From: Chondrilla cf. caribensis
Taxonomy: Eukaryota; Porifera; Demospongiae; Chondrillida; Chondrillidae
Direction of reading: 5' to 3'
Length of the DNA stretch: 50,000 nucleotides
Assembly (NCBI GenBank): GCA_964020155.1
Contig: OZ026552.1
Span: 5,054,048-5,104,047 of the forward strand
The position numbers were made by a program, and so were the translations under genes. This document shows positions 48,313 through 50,000 of the stretch, piece by piece (positions within the stretch are counted from its first letter, which is position 1; each line of letters starts with the position of its first letter). The notes under the pieces were generated by a model that was not told where the DNA came from, made no database searches, and saw only the letters and a program-made list of their open reading frames with translations.

Positions 48313-48471
48313 TCTGCCTTTGAAATTGGTGGTGCCCAACCGGATGTAGACCCAGACGATAGTGGTCTAGCGAGCCAGACCATAGGTCCCCGCCCCCGGG
48401 GGATGAGATCAGTTGTATGCCGTGCTAACTACTGTGGCGACCGGACCGGAAGCAACCACGTGCGTGTAGAA
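48313..48471. promoter_or_regulatory. CYB5R4 promoter, possibly bidirectional
   Basis: A GC-rich stretch contains CCCCGCCCCCGGGGG (near 48390-48404, Sp1-like) and an E-box CACGTG at 48457-48462 extended by CGTG. It lies directly upstream of a plus-strand ATG with a good splice donor. Confidence 0.45.
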
Positions 48472-48482
48472 ATGGACGACGA
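48472..48482 (+). CDS. Possible tiny first coding exon of a divergent gene
   Basis: ATGGACGACGA followed by GTGAGTTTTT, a strong 5' splice site, would encode M-D-D and two bases of the next codon. No downstream exon could be identified before the window end, so the product is unknown. The layout repeats that of the CEP162 start, which is also a short acidic first exon next to a divergent gene. Confidence 0.35.
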
Positions 48483-50000
48483 GTGAGTTTTTCCAGATTT
48501 GGATTGTTTGTCGACTATTTGCGTGCTTATCGAAAGCTTTCGACCTCCATTTGTCGTAAATAAGTCCTGTTTTGTTTCACCGGTGTGTGTGGTAACCATC
48601 TGTACTTAACAGTCGACTCATCCATACCACCCAACCTTCTTTTGTATACAAACCAACTTTTTTTATGGGTGCCAGCCAACCTCTTTATAGCAACTAATCC
48701 TTTGGTCACGAAAACACATGTTTGTAATTCTTATCTTTCCAAAAGATCACCTCCATTCAATGATGCTGACTAACATTGACATCTTTATCAATTCCATCGA
48801 GCAATGATCTCCATTTGTGTATAAAAGAAGCGCAAATTCGGAATTGATGGCCATTGTCCCCTTAACCCCACTATTGATTCAAGATTTCGGTGGTGTTTCC
48901 GCCGTGAATAGGTAATTCGGGCACTCTACCGTGACCAGTAGCGACCCTGTACAGGGTGGAGCAAGGTGAATTGAAAAGGGCACCTTTAGACATGGTCAAT
49001 CTTCAGCAGTGGGCAGACCTCTTTCAATATTGAATCACCCGCCTATTGAGATTCCAGATGTGGATGAACTTCAGTCTACACGAACTTGTACCAATAGCTC
49101 ATTGCTAGAGTACCCCTGACCATTGATTCCAAGCTACCCCCATTTTGCCCTAGGTAAAAAGATCCAAGACCAATTCCAAGTCATCTCAGTCATGCTATCC
49201 ACCAATGGTTTGAATTTCCCAACTTGACTTTCAGATTCCTACGTACTGAATGTTTCATAGTGCTCTGTTCTGGGTGTACTGTAGAACAGTTTAATTGCAC
49301 GACTTAAAACTTGAAACGGTTTAATTGTGGGTATTTGACAGAGTGTAATCAAGTGTTTATTTTTAAATGGTTGAATTGTGTACATGTGAAACGGTTTAAT
49401 TGTGGGTATTTGACAGAGTGTAATCAAGTGTTTATTTTAAAATAGTTGAATTGTGTATGTTTGAAACGGTTCAAAAATTATGTACATTGGAAACAATTAT
49501 TTGAGTGTGTACATTTATTGAAGAAGCTCGCCGACAACACTCTGTAGTGTAACCACGGGGATGTGTTTGTCGGCTCCATCATAGCAGGCAGTACACGGGT
49601 GGTATTGTGTAGTCATGTCGTCTTGTTAGGTCACCCATCATCTCAGTTGGAAGGCGACAGGACTATTATGGTATTAATGATGGTGTTATTATTGTATTGT
49701 ATCCAGGCAACCACTCACCCATTCAGACATAATAAATCAAGTTCTTTATTGTGACTTGTGTAGTTTGTATTGGCATCATGTTGGACGTGAGGACACATTT
49801 AGTTGAGGCTACTCTACAAATTGTCCACAAAATGATACACGATACAACATGAAGATAGTTGACACCCCTATTCTATGCGCTTTCAACATCAGAACTAGGG
49901 CCCCCTCACCATTGAGACCACTTTGACTGCTCCCATCTACTGTACTTCAACTGGTCCCATAGGTGGTCTCATTTGTGAGGTTCTACTGTACTTCAACTGG
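48483..50000. other. No supported gene; possible intron of the divergent gene
   Basis: Open frames here are short and without recognisable domains. The only clear structure is a 75-bp duplication (49313-49470). Confidence 0.5.
49313..49470. repeat. 75-bp tandem duplication
   Basis: GAAACGGTTTAATTGTGGG starts at 49313 and 49388, and a third partial copy (GAAACGGTT) starts at 49463, all at 75-bp spacing. Confidence 0.9.

Overview
The window looks like nuclear DNA of an early-branching animal, most plausibly a sponge. This rests on spliceosomal introns with GT-AG and GC-AG ends, animal-specific proteins (a p190RhoGAP-type GTPase, CEP162, CYB5R4, HDX-type homeodomains), an intron-bearing eukaryotic tRNA, compact exons, and introns packed with (GT)n/(CA)n microsatellites and short TA-flanked inverted-repeat elements. 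The species assignment is inference. Gene models were assembled by hand from splice signals, reading phase and family similarity; every joined model given as complete has a length divisible by three.

Layout. (1) 1-3615, +: 3' part of a large proline-rich, tyrosine-motif docking protein. (2) 4795-15431, +: a p190RhoGAP-like protein with GTPase and one FF domain, then a long disordered tail and no recognisable RhoGAP domain. (3) 15966-17603, -: an uncharacterised two-exon protein of 415 aa. (4) 18116-22974, +: a small HDX-type homeodomain protein. (5) 23398-27762, +: a second HDX-type homeodomain joined to an HMG box. (6) 28828-29806, -: an NDUFB4-like complex I subunit of 85 aa. (7) 29897-44104, +: a full CEP162 gene in 15 exons (1387 aa), with an intron-containing tRNA-Tyr in its second intron. 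(8) 44535-48312, -: a full CYB5R4 gene in 9 exons (621 aa). (9) 48472, +: a possible first coding exon of a divergent gene, followed by about 1.5 kb without supported exons.

Context. Genes 3/4, 6/7 and 8/9 are head to head over 512, 90 and 159 bp and probably share promoters; two of these promoters carry YY1-like ATGGCGG motifs. CEP162 and CYB5R4 are tail to tail with 430 bp between stop codons. From memory, the human orthologues are also convergent near neighbours on 6q14, which would make this an ancient microsynteny. The two homeodomain genes share an exact intron position inside the homeodomain and look like a tandem duplication, or two halves of one gene.

The non-coding part holds at least ten TA-flanked short elements of three families with pogo/Tigger-like CAGT(G)RAACCTC or CAGTGAATTCTC ends, several minisatellites, and very long dinucleotide tracts. 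Most open frames of Cys/Val or Thr/His repeats come from those tracts and are not genes. No CRISPR array, bacterial gene or viral gene was seen.
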